DNA of 28,468 bases, taken from NCBI GenBank assembly GCA_036001325.1, contig DASYUK010000278.1, positions 1 to 28,468 on the forward strand. The letters are read 5' to 3'. Each line of letters starts with the position of its first letter. The first letter of the stretch is position 1. This stretch comes from DASVHS01 sp036001325 (GTDB lineage Bacteria > Acidobacteriota > Thermoanaerobaculia > Gp7-AA8). A model generated the notes under the pieces. That model saw only the letters and a list, made by a program, of their open reading frames with translations. It was not told the origin of the DNA and did not search any database. Below are positions 8,354 to 15,595 of the stretch, one piece after another. The translations under genes and the position numbers were made by a program.

Positions 8354-8381
8354 ATCATATCGAAATCCGCTTTCGGCGCAA
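8354..8381 (-). promoter_or_regulatory. Possible promoter of the ACIII operon
   Basis: Read on the minus strand, TTGCGC (8376-8381) and TATGAT (8354-8359) are separated by 16 bases, a fair sigma-70-like pair. The start codon of actA is about 21 bases downstream of the -10 box. This rests on consensus match only. Confidence 0.4.
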
Positions 8382-8383
8382 CT

Positions 8384-8926
8384 TCACACTCTCGAGACCC
8401 CGCCGGAGACGACCAACGCCATGATGCTGGCGCTATTGGCCTCGAGTCGCTCGACGCGCGCACGCGGCACGATCACCATCGCCCCCGCGATGCTGTACGA
8501 GAACGGCAGATAGACGGCGACTTCGCCGGGCAGCGACAGGAAGGCCAGATCCTCCTGCGTGACGAACCCGAGGGCGCGAATGTCCGCGGCGGCGGTGAGC
8601 GATACGGCGACCGGCTTGTCGAAACGTTTCTTGTCGCCGACGAACGCCTCCAGCAGATCCTTGATGGCGGCATAGATGATCCTCACGATCGGCGCCCTCG
8701 TGAACACCGCCTCGGTCAGCCGCAGAAGGTTGCGTCCGACGAAATTCGAGGCCAGCGCGCCGATCAGCACGGTCGCGGCGAGCAGGATGAGCAGTCCGAG
8801 TCCCGGCGTTGGCAGCGTCAGGAGCCGATCGAGGCGAATGAATATCTCGTAGAGGATGTAAATCGTCATCGCGATCGGAACGACGATGATGAGCCCGCGC
8901 AGAAAGTTCTTCAGAAGCCAGTTCAT
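8384..8926 (-). CDS. DUF502 family membrane protein
   Basis: This 180-residue protein has two N-terminal transmembrane helices (about 5-29 and 43-64) and a soluble C-terminal domain with the DUF502 pattern (VFTRAPIVRIIYAAIKDLLE and an LPGEVAVYLPFSYSIAGAM segment). The family's function is unknown. The first 83 bases of this gene are duplicated at 9688-9770, where the copy overlaps the kinase stop codon. The gene therefore probably once followed the kinase directly and was displaced by the vapBC insertion. It now has its own upstream region, with CATACT six bases before the ATG. Confidence 0.88.
   Translation of the reverse strand: MNWLLKNFLRGLIIVVPIAMTIYILYEIFIRLDRLLTLPTPGLGLLILLAATVLIGALASNFVGRNLLRLTEAVFTRAPIVRIIYAAIKDLLEAFVGDKKRFDKPVAVSLTAAADIRALGFVTQEDLAFLSLPGEVAVYLPFSYSIAGAMVIVPRARVERLEANSASIMALVVSGGVSRV
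8844..8926. repeat. 83-bp direct repeat, copy A (5' end of the DUF502 gene)
   Basis: This copy matches 9688-9770 at 82 of 83 positions; the only difference is g at 8855 versus a at 9699. The two copies flank the vapBC pair. Confidence 0.97.
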
Positions 8927-8995
8927 GGCGTAAGTATGCCCTTGTCGCGAGGTTTTGCAGTATCGCGAGGGGAATCCGGGGATCGATACCTGCTC

Positions 8996-9022
8996 ACCAT
9001 TTTAATACCATTCTGATACCAT
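8996..9022. promoter_or_regulatory. Likely VapB operator: three ACCAT motifs at 11-base spacing
   Basis: ACCAT occurs at 8996, 9007 and 9018, exactly 11 bases apart (about one helical turn), directly before the vapB start. Ribbon-helix-helix antitoxins bind short repeats spaced this way and repress their own operon. A possible -10 box TACCAT (9017-9022) overlaps the last motif and lies six bases before the GTG, suggesting a leaderless message. Confidence 0.5.
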
Positions 9023-9028
9023 ACCGCC

Positions 9029-9289
9029 GTGGCCGATTTATCGATCAAGAATCTCCCCGAACAGCTCTACCGGCGCCTCAAACAGAGCGCGAAACGCAAT
9101 CGCCGCAGCCTCAACAAGGAGGTCGCTTATCGCATTGAACTAGGTCTTCAGACTCCCCCCGAGCGCTCTCCCGCCGAAGTCCGTGAGATCATCAAAGGGG
9201 CTCGGAAACTGCGGCTGAAGATGAAGGCCGAAGGCAACTGGGCCACCGACGACGAAATTCGAGCCGCGAAGAATCAGGGCCGTCCGTGA
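9029..9289 (+). CDS. vapB: VapB/FitA-like ribbon-helix-helix antitoxin
   Basis: This is an 86-residue protein. Residues 1-45 (LSIKNLPEQLYRRLKQSAKR then SLNKEV) match the Arc/FitA-type ribbon-helix-helix DNA-binding domain of antitoxins. The C-terminal part, with basic and Trp residues, would wrap the toxin. It starts with GTG; there is no Shine-Dalgarno sequence, and three phased repeats just upstream could be its operator. The stop overlaps the vapC start (GTGA). It is on the opposite strand to its neighbours, and the pair sits between two duplicated copies of a neighbouring gene start, consistent with recent acquisition. Confidence 0.88.
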   Translation: MADLSIKNLPEQLYRRLKQSAKRNRRSLNKEVAYRIELGLQTPPERSPAEVREIIKGARKLRLKMKAEGNWATDDEIRAAKNQGRP

Positions 9290-9696
9290 TCGTCGTCGAC
9301 ACGAACATCATCGCCCACCTCTTCATCCCCAGTGACAGCAGCGGCGCGGCGGAAAGGGCCTTGCAGAAGGATGGCGACTGGATCGTTCCGCGGCTGTGGC
9401 GCTCGGAGTTTCGAAACATTCTGGCCACTCGGCTCAGGGTCCGGAAAATCTCCCTGGAGAATGCCATCAACACCATGACGAAGGCCGAGGACCTTCTGCG
9501 AGATCATGAGTATGAGATCTCCTCGGCCACCGTGCTTGCCGTCAGCCACCGCTCCGGCGCCTCGGCTTACGACTGCGAGTTTGTCGTTCTGGCGCTGCAG
9601 TTTGGGATTCCCCTTCTCACGACTGACAGAAAACTCGCGGGCACGTTTCCTCAAACCGCGACCTCAATCGAGGACTGGCTGTCAACAATCTCGTAG
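9286..9696 (+). CDS. vapC: VapC-type PIN-domain toxin (ribonuclease)
   Basis: This is a 136-residue PIN domain. The acidic residues expected for the metal site are present: Asp5 (VVDTN), Glu41 (WRSEF), Asp96 (AYDCEF) and Asp114 (TTDRKL). PIN toxins of this family cut RNA, often tRNA. The start is a GTG inside the antitoxin stop. The last codons and the TAG stop (9694-9696) lie inside the duplicated 83-bp sequence, so the original C-terminus may have been trimmed or extended by the insertion. All catalytic positions precede that point, so the toxin may still be active. Confidence 0.9.
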   Translation: MIVVDTNIIAHLFIPSDSSGAAERALQKDGDWIVPRLWRSEFRNILATRLRVRKISLENAINTMTKAEDLLRDHEYEISSATVLAVSHRSGASAYDCEFVVLALQFGIPLLTTDRKLAGTFPQTATSIEDWLSTIS

Positions 9697-9770
9697 AGAA
9701 TGTAAATCGTCATCGCGATCGGAACGACGATGATGAGCCCGCGCAGAAAGTTCTTCAGAAGCCAGTTCAT
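9651..9770 (-). pseudogene. Truncated 5' remnant of the DUF502 gene
   Basis: From the ATG at 9770 the reading frame matches the first 28 residues of the intact DUF502 protein (MNWLLKNFLRGLIIVVPIAM and on). It then leaves the homology inside the antisense of vapC and stops after 39 codons. Its ATG overlaps the kinase stop codon (ATGA), the normal coupling in this genome, which marks this as the original position of the gene start. The second transmembrane helix and the soluble domain are missing. Confidence 0.85.
9688..9770. repeat. 83-bp direct repeat, copy B
   Basis: This is the second copy of the DUF502 gene start, with one mismatch to 8844-8926. It contains the vapC stop codon on the plus strand and the DUF502 remnant on the minus strand. 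Confidence 0.97.
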
Positions 9771-10324
9771 CCGTTGTCGGTTGTCGGTTGCCGGTTGGCG
9801 GTGATCGCCGCAACCGCACCTTCGAACCGCTCCTCCCAGTCTCCGCTAATGATGACCCAGCAACAGTCGAATTCGTCGAGAGCCGCGCGAAAGGCGTCGA
9901 AAAGATCCTCGCGGCCTTCCGCGCCGGTGTCGCGCGCTTCATCGGCGATCCACGGCACGTCGGTGTCCATCAACAGATAGAGGCCGGCGCGGCGCTTTCG
10001 AGCTTCGTCGACGATCCAGGACGGACACTTGCCGTAGTAGTGGCGTGCGTACACGACAGTGCTGATGAGATCCGTGTCGAGAATCTGGAGTGCGGCGGCC
10101 ATGCCGCCGCTCTCGAGAGCGATCTGTCCTCGTGCAATCGGCTCGCAATCGTCGAATGAGAGCTGATTGTTTCGCTCCTCGGCATACTGCCGCGCGAATT
10201 CCGGAACCCACGCCGCATTGAAATGGCGCGCGAGCCTCTTCGCCAGCTCGCTCTTGCCGGTGGACTCCGGCCCGATCAGGCAGACACGAGTGAGCGGCGC
10301 CAATCGACCAGGCCTTTCAGGCAC
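9767..10324 (-). CDS. NadR-like P-loop nucleoside kinase (AAA_28 family)
   Basis: This 185-residue protein has a Walker A motif GPESTGKS (18-25) and the NadR kinase-type segment around VPEFARQYAEERNNQLSFDD. Relatives phosphorylate nicotinamide riboside. It overlaps the pnuC-like gene and sits at the end of an operon headed by a TPP riboswitch, so it could instead phosphorylate thiamine to trap it after uptake; that is inference. The GTG at 10324 gives the longest form; a TTG at 10303 has a better Shine-Dalgarno (gaaagg, nine bases away) and would remove seven residues. The last residues (NRQPTTDNG) are encoded by a 7-bp tandem repeat and are probably not functional. Confidence 0.82.
   Translation of the reverse strand: MPERPGRLAPLTRVCLIGPESTGKSELAKRLARHFNAAWVPEFARQYAEERNNQLSFDDCEPIARGQIALESGGMAAALQILDTDLISTVVYARHYYGKCPSWIVDEARKRRAGLYLLMDTDVPWIADEARDTGAEGREDLFDAFRAALDEFDCCWVIISGDWEERFEGAVAAITANRQPTTDNG
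9771..9796. repeat. 7-bp tandem repeat at the 3' end of the kinase gene
   Basis: The unit gtcggtt and variants are repeated about three times and encode the Asn-Arg-Gln-Pro-Thr-Thr tail of the kinase. The array abuts the duplicated DUF502 gene start. Confidence 0.65.
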
Positions 10325-10839
10325 AGCACGCAGAAGAACGCATACAGAAACGCACTCGGCAGCCGGCCACTGAGCGCGAACAAAGGTACATAGATGATGT
10401 CGACGGCCAGCCAGATGATCCAGTTCTCGAGCAATTTCTCATTCAGCATCCATTGACCGACGATGCTGAAGGCGGTGGTCAAAGCATCCGTGAAAGGAGC
10501 CGAACCGCTGATGACCTGCAGCAGCCACATGAGCAGCGCCGTGAGTACGACGCCGGCGATGGCGCATCCGATCCACTGCCGCAGCGTCGCGCGGCGCACG
10601 CACAGCTCGGTCTTGTTCTCGCCGCCGTGCAGCCATTCGTACCAGCCGTGAATCGAGAGGACGAAGTAGATGACCTGCAACCCCGCGTTGGCGTAGAGAC
10701 GCGATTGATAGAAGACGATCCCGTACAGAATGACGCTGACGATGCCGGTCGGCCACGTCCACATGTTCTCTTTGATGGCCAGCCACACATTCACCAGCGT
10801 GAAGGCGATAGCGGCGATCTCGAGGGGCGACCATGTCAC
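10276..10839 (-). CDS. PnuC family vitamin transporter, probably thiamine (PnuT-like)
   Basis: This 187-residue protein has about seven transmembrane helices and PnuC hallmarks: NVWLAIKENMWTWPTGIVS, a QVIYFVLSIHGWYEW block and ENWIIWLAVDIIYVP. PnuC proteins move unphosphorylated vitamins (nicotinamide riboside, riboflavin or thiamine) by facilitated diffusion. Downstream location in a TPP-riboswitch operon with a TonB receptor is the arrangement seen for the thiamine-specific branch (PnuT). I cannot fix the substrate from the residues alone. The start is GTG with gaggtga upstream. Its end overlaps the kinase start, and a four-hairpin repeat fills the 121-base gap to the DUF3604 gene. Confidence 0.85.
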   Translation of the reverse strand: MTWSPLEIAAIAFTLVNVWLAIKENMWTWPTGIVSVILYGIVFYQSRLYANAGLQVIYFVLSIHGWYEWLHGGENKTELCVRRATLRQWIGCAIAGVVLTALLMWLLQVISGSAPFTDALTTAFSIVGQWMLNEKLLENWIIWLAVDIIYVPLFALSGRLPSAFLYAFFCVLCLKGLVDWRRSLVSA

Positions 10840-10852
10840 TTCGTCACCTCGA

Positions 10853-10953
10853 GGAGAGCCGGGCGTCTCGCCCGCAGTGATCGCGCGTCTCGCGCGATCA
10901 CCTTAGTCGTCGGGCGAGACGCCCGACGACTGCGGCCGGGACGGCCGCTCTCC
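10853..10953. repeat. Cluster of four hairpins between the DUF3604 and pnuC-like genes
   Basis: Four palindromes follow one another: gggcgtctcgccc, one with core gtctc and stem gtgatcgcgc, one with core gagac and stem gtcgtcgggc, and gcggccgggacggccgc. The whole is bounded by ggagagc and gctctcc. Stems differ, but the cores are the same five bases or their complement. It looks like an expanded member of the 54-bp element family. It could affect read-through or mRNA stability between two operon genes. Confidence 0.7.
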
Positions 10954-10960
10954 GCTGGCG

Positions 10961-13363
10961 TCACTTCTTCACCCAGATCGGCGACGACCAGGCCTGGTGC
11001 CCATCCGCCTGCGTGACGCGGACGTAGTAATTCGTCTCACCCGCCGGCACATTGATGTCGCGCGCGGTGAAGGTGAGCTTCGTCGTGTCGCTGCTCGTCA
11101 GTCGATTCCCACCCTGGGGATCAGCGGGATCGTAGAGCATATAGACGCCATCGGGTCCGTTCGGATTCTGCTCGATGCGGATCGCCGCGAAGGTGTCGAC
11201 CAGATTGCGAACGATCTCCACGTGATCGATCGCCGCCGTCCCTTCGACGCGCACCTGCATCTCCAGCGGGCCGGAACGCGCGATGCGCGAGCCCATCGGT
11301 GCGCCCGCCGCGGTGAACTCGAGGACGATGCGCGGACCGGTGGTCCCATAGTTGCGCCGATTTCTGATCGCGTCGAAGATCGATTCGCGATCGAGACGCT
11401 CCGCGAGCACGGCTGTGATTCCCCCCTCGCCCGGCGAGAGATGATGCGTATCGCTCGCTCCCATCACGCCGACGTGGCGGCCGCGGCGCAATGCGTCGTG
11501 AAACTGATGTCCGGGAATCTGGCGCCGCCCCTCGTGCGGATTACCGTAGTACTCGTTGCGACCGTGCCACGAAGTGATCTCGAAATTCGGCTCGAGCGCC
11601 TCATCGTGCGGCGCATCGGGATTCCAGCGACCCCACGTCGCATGCCCGGTGTGATGCGGCGACATCACCGCATCGTGTCCGCGAATGTGCGCATACAGCT
11701 TTTCGATCGAGTCGCCTTCCGGAGCAGCGGCGCTCAGAGGCAGCACCGGCTTGCTGCGAAAGAGGATCACGCGATGACCGAACGCCGGTCCCGCCGTCCA
11801 TTCCCAACCGGAGAGGCTCATGAACCTTCCCGGCTCGCTGAATGTCTCCGCGATCAACTGCACCTCGGCGAATTCAGAGGTCTGCAGCTTTCCCATCTCG
11901 GCGTGATCGCTGACGACGCCGAAGTCGAGACCTTCGCGATCGCGCTCGAGCTCGAGGAGCTGATCGGGCCAGCCGGTCTTGGCGTCGCTCAGGATCGTGT
12001 GGCTGTGCGGATCACCAAAGTAGATGTGGTAGCGGCCGTCGCTCGTCGTCGCTGTTCGCGGCGCCGGTCCCGGCGTCATCGGTTCATTGATGTCCGGCTC
12101 GCGGAAGACTTCTGCAGCGGGGGTGAATGGCGCGTCGCTCCATGAATCGGGAGTGTTCACTCGCGCGGTCAGAATGACATTGTGGATGCCGAGGGTGTTG
12201 TAGGCGTCGACGTCGCCACCTCTGAATTTCGCTTCCTCCCCCGGTCGGGGAAGCGCCTGCGCTTCCCATGCGAGCTGTAATCCGTCGGGGCCGATCGCGA
12301 GAGCGGGAAACTCGTCGCGCCCCGGCGAGAAGTCGGTCAGATGCAGCTCAGGCGAGACGCGGTCGCGATCGTAGACCCGCGCCCAAAGATCGAAGTTATG
12401 CGCGCCGGTCGCGTCGGTTCGCCAGATGACCCACGCCCGATCGCTGCCATCGACGAAGACGATCGGATAATTCTGCGTCTGCTTCCAGTGCCAGTAAGGA
12501 TCGACGGCGTCGCGCGGCGTCTTGTTGACTGCGCCGAAGCTGACCTGGCCTCCGGCCGGAGGCGACAGAAACTCGCCCTTGCGATACAGGCGCACGAATG
12601 CATCGCCGCCATGGCGATCGCTGCGATACGGCGCGTCCTTGTGGCCGCGCATTGCGTTCCAGGCGATCCAGAGCGAGCCGTCGCGTGCGCAGGCGATCGA
12701 CGGCGTGTCGTCGATCGAGCCGTCGCGCGTGACTTGAATCGGCTCGCTGAGACGCGATGTCTTCGCAATGAATACGTCGTAGTTGCCGCTGCGCGTCGAG
12801 TCCCACGCGATCCAGACGGATCCGTCGGATGACGCCGCGAGTGCTGGACGACGATCGCTGCCGCTGCTTTCGATCCGCTTCCGTGTATTGCCGTTCGTCA
12901 CCTCGATCGCAAAACCGCCTGGTTTCGCAACTTCGTAGGCGATCCAGATGACGCCCTTCGTATCGATGGCCACAGCGGGATGGAGCGCGTTCTCGTTTGC
13001 CCCGCTGATGCGAGTCTCCGCCTGCCAGGTGCCGTTGACGCACCGGCGCGCAAACACACCCCATCGATCGTTGCGCCGCCCATGCCACACGGCCCACAAC
13101 CGACCGCGGCGATCGACGATCAGTTTGGGGTTGCCCTCGAATCCTTCTCCGCGATCGAGCCTCTCTTCCCCCGACCACCGCCCACCCTGCTTCGATCGGA
13201 CGACGATGCGCGTCTCATCGCCATGCATCGAGGCGTAGGCGATCCACATCGTTCCGTCGCGATCGAAAGCGACTGACGCGTACTTGTCGTAATGATCGTC
13301 AGCGGTAGTGACCGTCTCGACGTTTGTCAGCAGCAGTGCGGCAGCGAGAAAGACTGCATACAT
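10961..13363 (-). CDS. Exported seven-bladed propeller / DUF3604 (PHP-like) protein
   Basis: This 800-residue protein has a signal peptide (about 1-21). Residues 22-380 hold seven similar units (YASVAFDRDGTMWIAYA; HPAVAIDTKGVIWIAY; TPSIACARDGSLWIAW; and so on), predicting a seven-bladed beta-propeller. A DUF3604 domain follows (about 445-700), with PHP-like metal-ligand motifs FGDPHSHTILSD, VVSDHAE, MSPHHTG and GASDTHH, then an Ig-like C-terminus. PHP folds are usually phosphoesterases, but the DUF3604 substrate is unknown. It follows the TonB receptor by 9 bases, inside the riboswitch operon, so it may act on the imported ligand in the periplasm. A palindrome (12231-12267) is translated in frame near the end of the propeller. 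Confidence 0.85.
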   Translation of the reverse strand: MYAVFLAAALLLTNVETVTTADDHYDKYASVAFDRDGTMWIAYASMHGDETRIVVRSKQGGRWSGEERLDRGEGFEGNPKLIVDRRGRLWAVWHGRRNDRWGVFARRCVNGTWQAETRISGANENALHPAVAIDTKGVIWIAYEVAKPGGFAIEVTNGNTRKRIESSGSDRRPALAASSDGSVWIAWDSTRSGNYDVFIAKTSRLSEPIQVTRDGSIDDTPSIACARDGSLWIAWNAMRGHKDAPYRSDRHGGDAFVRLYRKGEFLSPPAGGQVSFGAVNKTPRDAVDPYWHWKQTQNYPIVFVDGSDRAWVIWRTDATGAHNFDLWARVYDRDRVSPELHLTDFSPGRDEFPALAIGPDGLQLAWEAQALPRPGEEAKFRGGDVDAYNTLGIHNVILTARVNTPDSWSDAPFTPAAEVFREPDINEPMTPGPAPRTATTSDGRYHIYFGDPHSHTILSDAKTGWPDQLLELERDREGLDFGVVSDHAEMGKLQTSEFAEVQLIAETFSEPGRFMSLSGWEWTAGPAFGHRVILFRSKPVLPLSAAAPEGDSIEKLYAHIRGHDAVMSPHHTGHATWGRWNPDAPHDEALEPNFEITSWHGRNEYYGNPHEGRRQIPGHQFHDALRRGRHVGVMGASDTHHLSPGEGGITAVLAERLDRESIFDAIRNRRNYGTTGPRIVLEFTAAGAPMGSRIARSGPLEMQVRVEGTAAIDHVEIVRNLVDTFAAIRIEQNPNGPDGVYMLYDPADPQGGNRLTSSDTTKLTFTARDINVPAGETNYYVRVTQADGHQAWSSPIWVKK
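12231..12267. repeat. Palindromic element in frame inside the DUF3604 gene
   Basis: A perfect 7-bp stem (ggaagcg/cgcttcc, 12249-12266) is followed by a second partial arm. It encodes Glu-Ala-Gln-Ala-Leu-Pro-Arg-Pro-Gly-Glu-Glu, a likely surface loop after the seventh propeller repeat. Confidence 0.45.
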
Positions 13364-13372
13364 TCGCGCAGT

Positions 13373-15592
13373 CTACATTCGCACGTCGACCATCACGACG
13401 AAGTTCCGCGTCGCCTGCGGAAAGTAATACGCGGTACCAGCAAGGCGATCGTTCGTGAAAAAGATGTAATCGTAGCCATTGGCGTACAGACGCTTGCGGT
13501 TGAGAATGTTGTTCACCTGAAGAGAAAGCCGCGACCAGCGCGACATCGCGACGGATACATTGCCGTCGAGCGAGAACCACGATGGCGTCACGAAATCGCG
13601 ATTGTCGGTGTTGTCGAGAAACGACCGCCCCACCCACCGCCCGACCACCCCGGCGCTGAATGATGACGACGGCGTGTATTCCAGCGCTTCGTTCACGATC
13701 GCCGACGGCGTGAGCACCGGCTCGACATCGTGATACACGATCGGCTTGCTGCCGATGAAGTTCCCTTCCGAGTCGTAGACGTCGTAGAACTGCGTCCACG
13801 TGCCGATGCGATTGCGACTGAGGTTCGCGATCGTTCGCAGGCGCAGCGTCGATGTGGCCTCGAGTGCGGCGTCGATCTCGATTCCGCGCCGATAGCTTCG
13901 GTCGACGTTGCGTCGCAGGAGCAGGCCGATGTCGGAGAGCTCTCCGGTCGAGGCGATCTCGTTGCGGAACTCCATCGCGTAGACGTTCGCCTTCAGCGTC
14001 ATCCGTGGCGAGCGATAATCGATGCCGCTCTCGAGATCGAACAGCCTTTCCGGCCGAACGGCGTGCAGGTCATGCGCGAAGCTGGCGTTGTCTTCCCCCT
14101 GGAACATGTCGTTGCGCGTCGGCTCGCGCGTGGAGATGCCGGCGGAAACGTAAATGCTCGCCTGCGGGTTCAGATCGCGACGAACTCCGATCTTCGGATT
14201 GAAAAACGTCCAGTCGATCGGATCGATGTGCAGGTCACCGTGGTAACGAAAATCGGTGTAGCGAACCTGGGCGTCGCCGTAGAAGTGCCAGGAGCTGCGA
14301 TCGATACTCGCCTTCGCGAATGCGTTCGCCTCGCCTTTGGTCCCGTAGTTGTAGTAATCGCGCGGGCCGCCGACGACATCGCGCGTGTGCTCGCGGCGGA
14401 AACGATTCACGTGCACGCCGTAGCTCGTCGTCAGCGATCCGCGCGTCTGGCTGTACGTCAGCATGGAGCCGATCAGCATTCCGTCGAGACCGTACTGCCG
14501 TAGATCGGTGTCGCGCAGCCGGTACCAGCCATACCCTCGCTGGTAGTAGGCCGAAGCCGTCAGCGATGCGCCGCTCTCGAGCGACTTGAGGTATTGCACG
14601 TTCGCGAGGTCGTAGCCGAAGCTGTCGCGCTCATCGGGCTGCAGCGGATTCGCGCGGAGATTCGTCGCCAGCGTATCGGCATCCGCGGCGTAGAACGACA
14701 GATGCTGTCGCTCGTGGCCGCTGAAGCCGGTGATCCGGAGCTGCGAAGTCTCCTCCTGCTTCGCCGCGCTGAAGAAAATGTTGCGCTGCTGCGTGCCTGA
14801 CGATTCGCGAAAACCGTTCGTCTCGTTCGCCGAGACGCGCGTGTACAGCGCGAAACCGCCGGGGAGGAACCCCGACTGATATCCGACCGTCGCGAAGCGC
14901 GTACCGAACGATCCTCCGGCGACGCGCGCCGATATCTGCTCGCTCTGCGCGAGATCGATGCTCTCGAAGTTCACCGAGCCACCGAACGATGGCGATCCCA
15001 CGGTCGAGGTTCCGACTCCGCGCTGAATCTGGATGCTCTGCAGCGAGTGCGCGAGATCGGGGAAATCCACGAAGTACGTCCCCATATCCTCGGAATCGGC
15101 CAGCGGGACGCCGTCGAGCGTAAAGTTGATGCGCGTCGGGCTCACGCCGCGCAGGGAGATGTACGAGTAGCCGGCGTTGCCGACTCCCGATTCGGCCCAG
15201 GCGTTGATCGACGGCGTGTCGCGCAGAAGCAGCGGCACATCCTGCTGGTAGTACTGCTTCTCGATCTGCTGCCGATCGAGATCGCTCTTCGTGACCGGCG
15301 TCGTCGCCTCGGCGCGAATGCCGGAGACGACGATGGTTTCGGCAATGCGCGGCGCGAGCGTCACAGCGATCGTGCTTCCCGTCGACGCGCGGCGCTCTTC
15401 CGTCTTGAAACCGGCGCGGCTGATCGTCAGCGTGTACGTGCCCGCGGGCATGTCCAACGCGAACGAACCATCATTCGCAGTTTCGATTGTCTTGATGTTG
15501 GAGATTGACACCGACGCGCCGGCGATCGGCTGTCCGGCCGGATCGCGCACGATGCCCGCGATGACCATCGCGAGGATGAATGAGAGGAACAT
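13373..15592 (-). CDS. TonB-dependent outer membrane receptor, probably for thiamine
   Basis: This 739-residue protein has a short hydrophobic N-terminus and a carboxypeptidase-regulatory-like domain (about 12-80, GIVRDPAGQPIAGASVSI). A plug domain (about 85-220, with LRDTPSINAW and GVGTSTVGSPSFGGSVNFE) and a beta-barrel to the end follow. A TPP riboswitch sits directly before the start codon, so expression should fall when thiamine pyrophosphate is plentiful. This makes thiamine or a phosphorylated form the best substrate guess. The ATG has aaagg upstream, and part of that site pairs in riboswitch stem P1. The chain ends in Val-Arg-Met, not the usual aromatic residue, which is unusual for a barrel protein. 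Confidence 0.92.
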   Translation of the reverse strand: MFLSFILAMVIAGIVRDPAGQPIAGASVSISNIKTIETANDGSFALDMPAGTYTLTISRAGFKTEERRASTGSTIAVTLAPRIAETIVVSGIRAEATTPVTKSDLDRQQIEKQYYQQDVPLLLRDTPSINAWAESGVGNAGYSYISLRGVSPTRINFTLDGVPLADSEDMGTYFVDFPDLAHSLQSIQIQRGVGTSTVGSPSFGGSVNFESIDLAQSEQISARVAGGSFGTRFATVGYQSGFLPGGFALYTRVSANETNGFRESSGTQQRNIFFSAAKQEETSQLRITGFSGHERQHLSFYAADADTLATNLRANPLQPDERDSFGYDLANVQYLKSLESGASLTASAYYQRGYGWYRLRDTDLRQYGLDGMLIGSMLTYSQTRGSLTTSYGVHVNRFRREHTRDVVGGPRDYYNYGTKGEANAFAKASIDRSSWHFYGDAQVRYTDFRYHGDLHIDPIDWTFFNPKIGVRRDLNPQASIYVSAGISTREPTRNDMFQGEDNASFAHDLHAVRPERLFDLESGIDYRSPRMTLKANVYAMEFRNEIASTGELSDIGLLLRRNVDRSYRRGIEIDAALEATSTLRLRTIANLSRNRIGTWTQFYDVYDSEGNFIGSKPIVYHDVEPVLTPSAIVNEALEYTPSSSFSAGVVGRWVGRSFLDNTDNRDFVTPSWFSLDGNVSVAMSRWSRLSLQVNNILNRKRLYANGYDYIFFTNDRLAGTAYYFPQATRNFVVMVDVRM

Positions 15593-15595
15593 GTC

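Noticed and set aside
8844..9770. Insertion sequence carrying vapBC
   Set aside because: There is no transposase or terminal inverted repeat, and an 83-bp duplication is too long for a usual target site.
10997..12145. Long open frame antisense to the DUF3604 gene
   Set aside because: The translation is Arg/Ala/His-rich without domains, while the opposite strand shows PHP motifs and propeller repeats.
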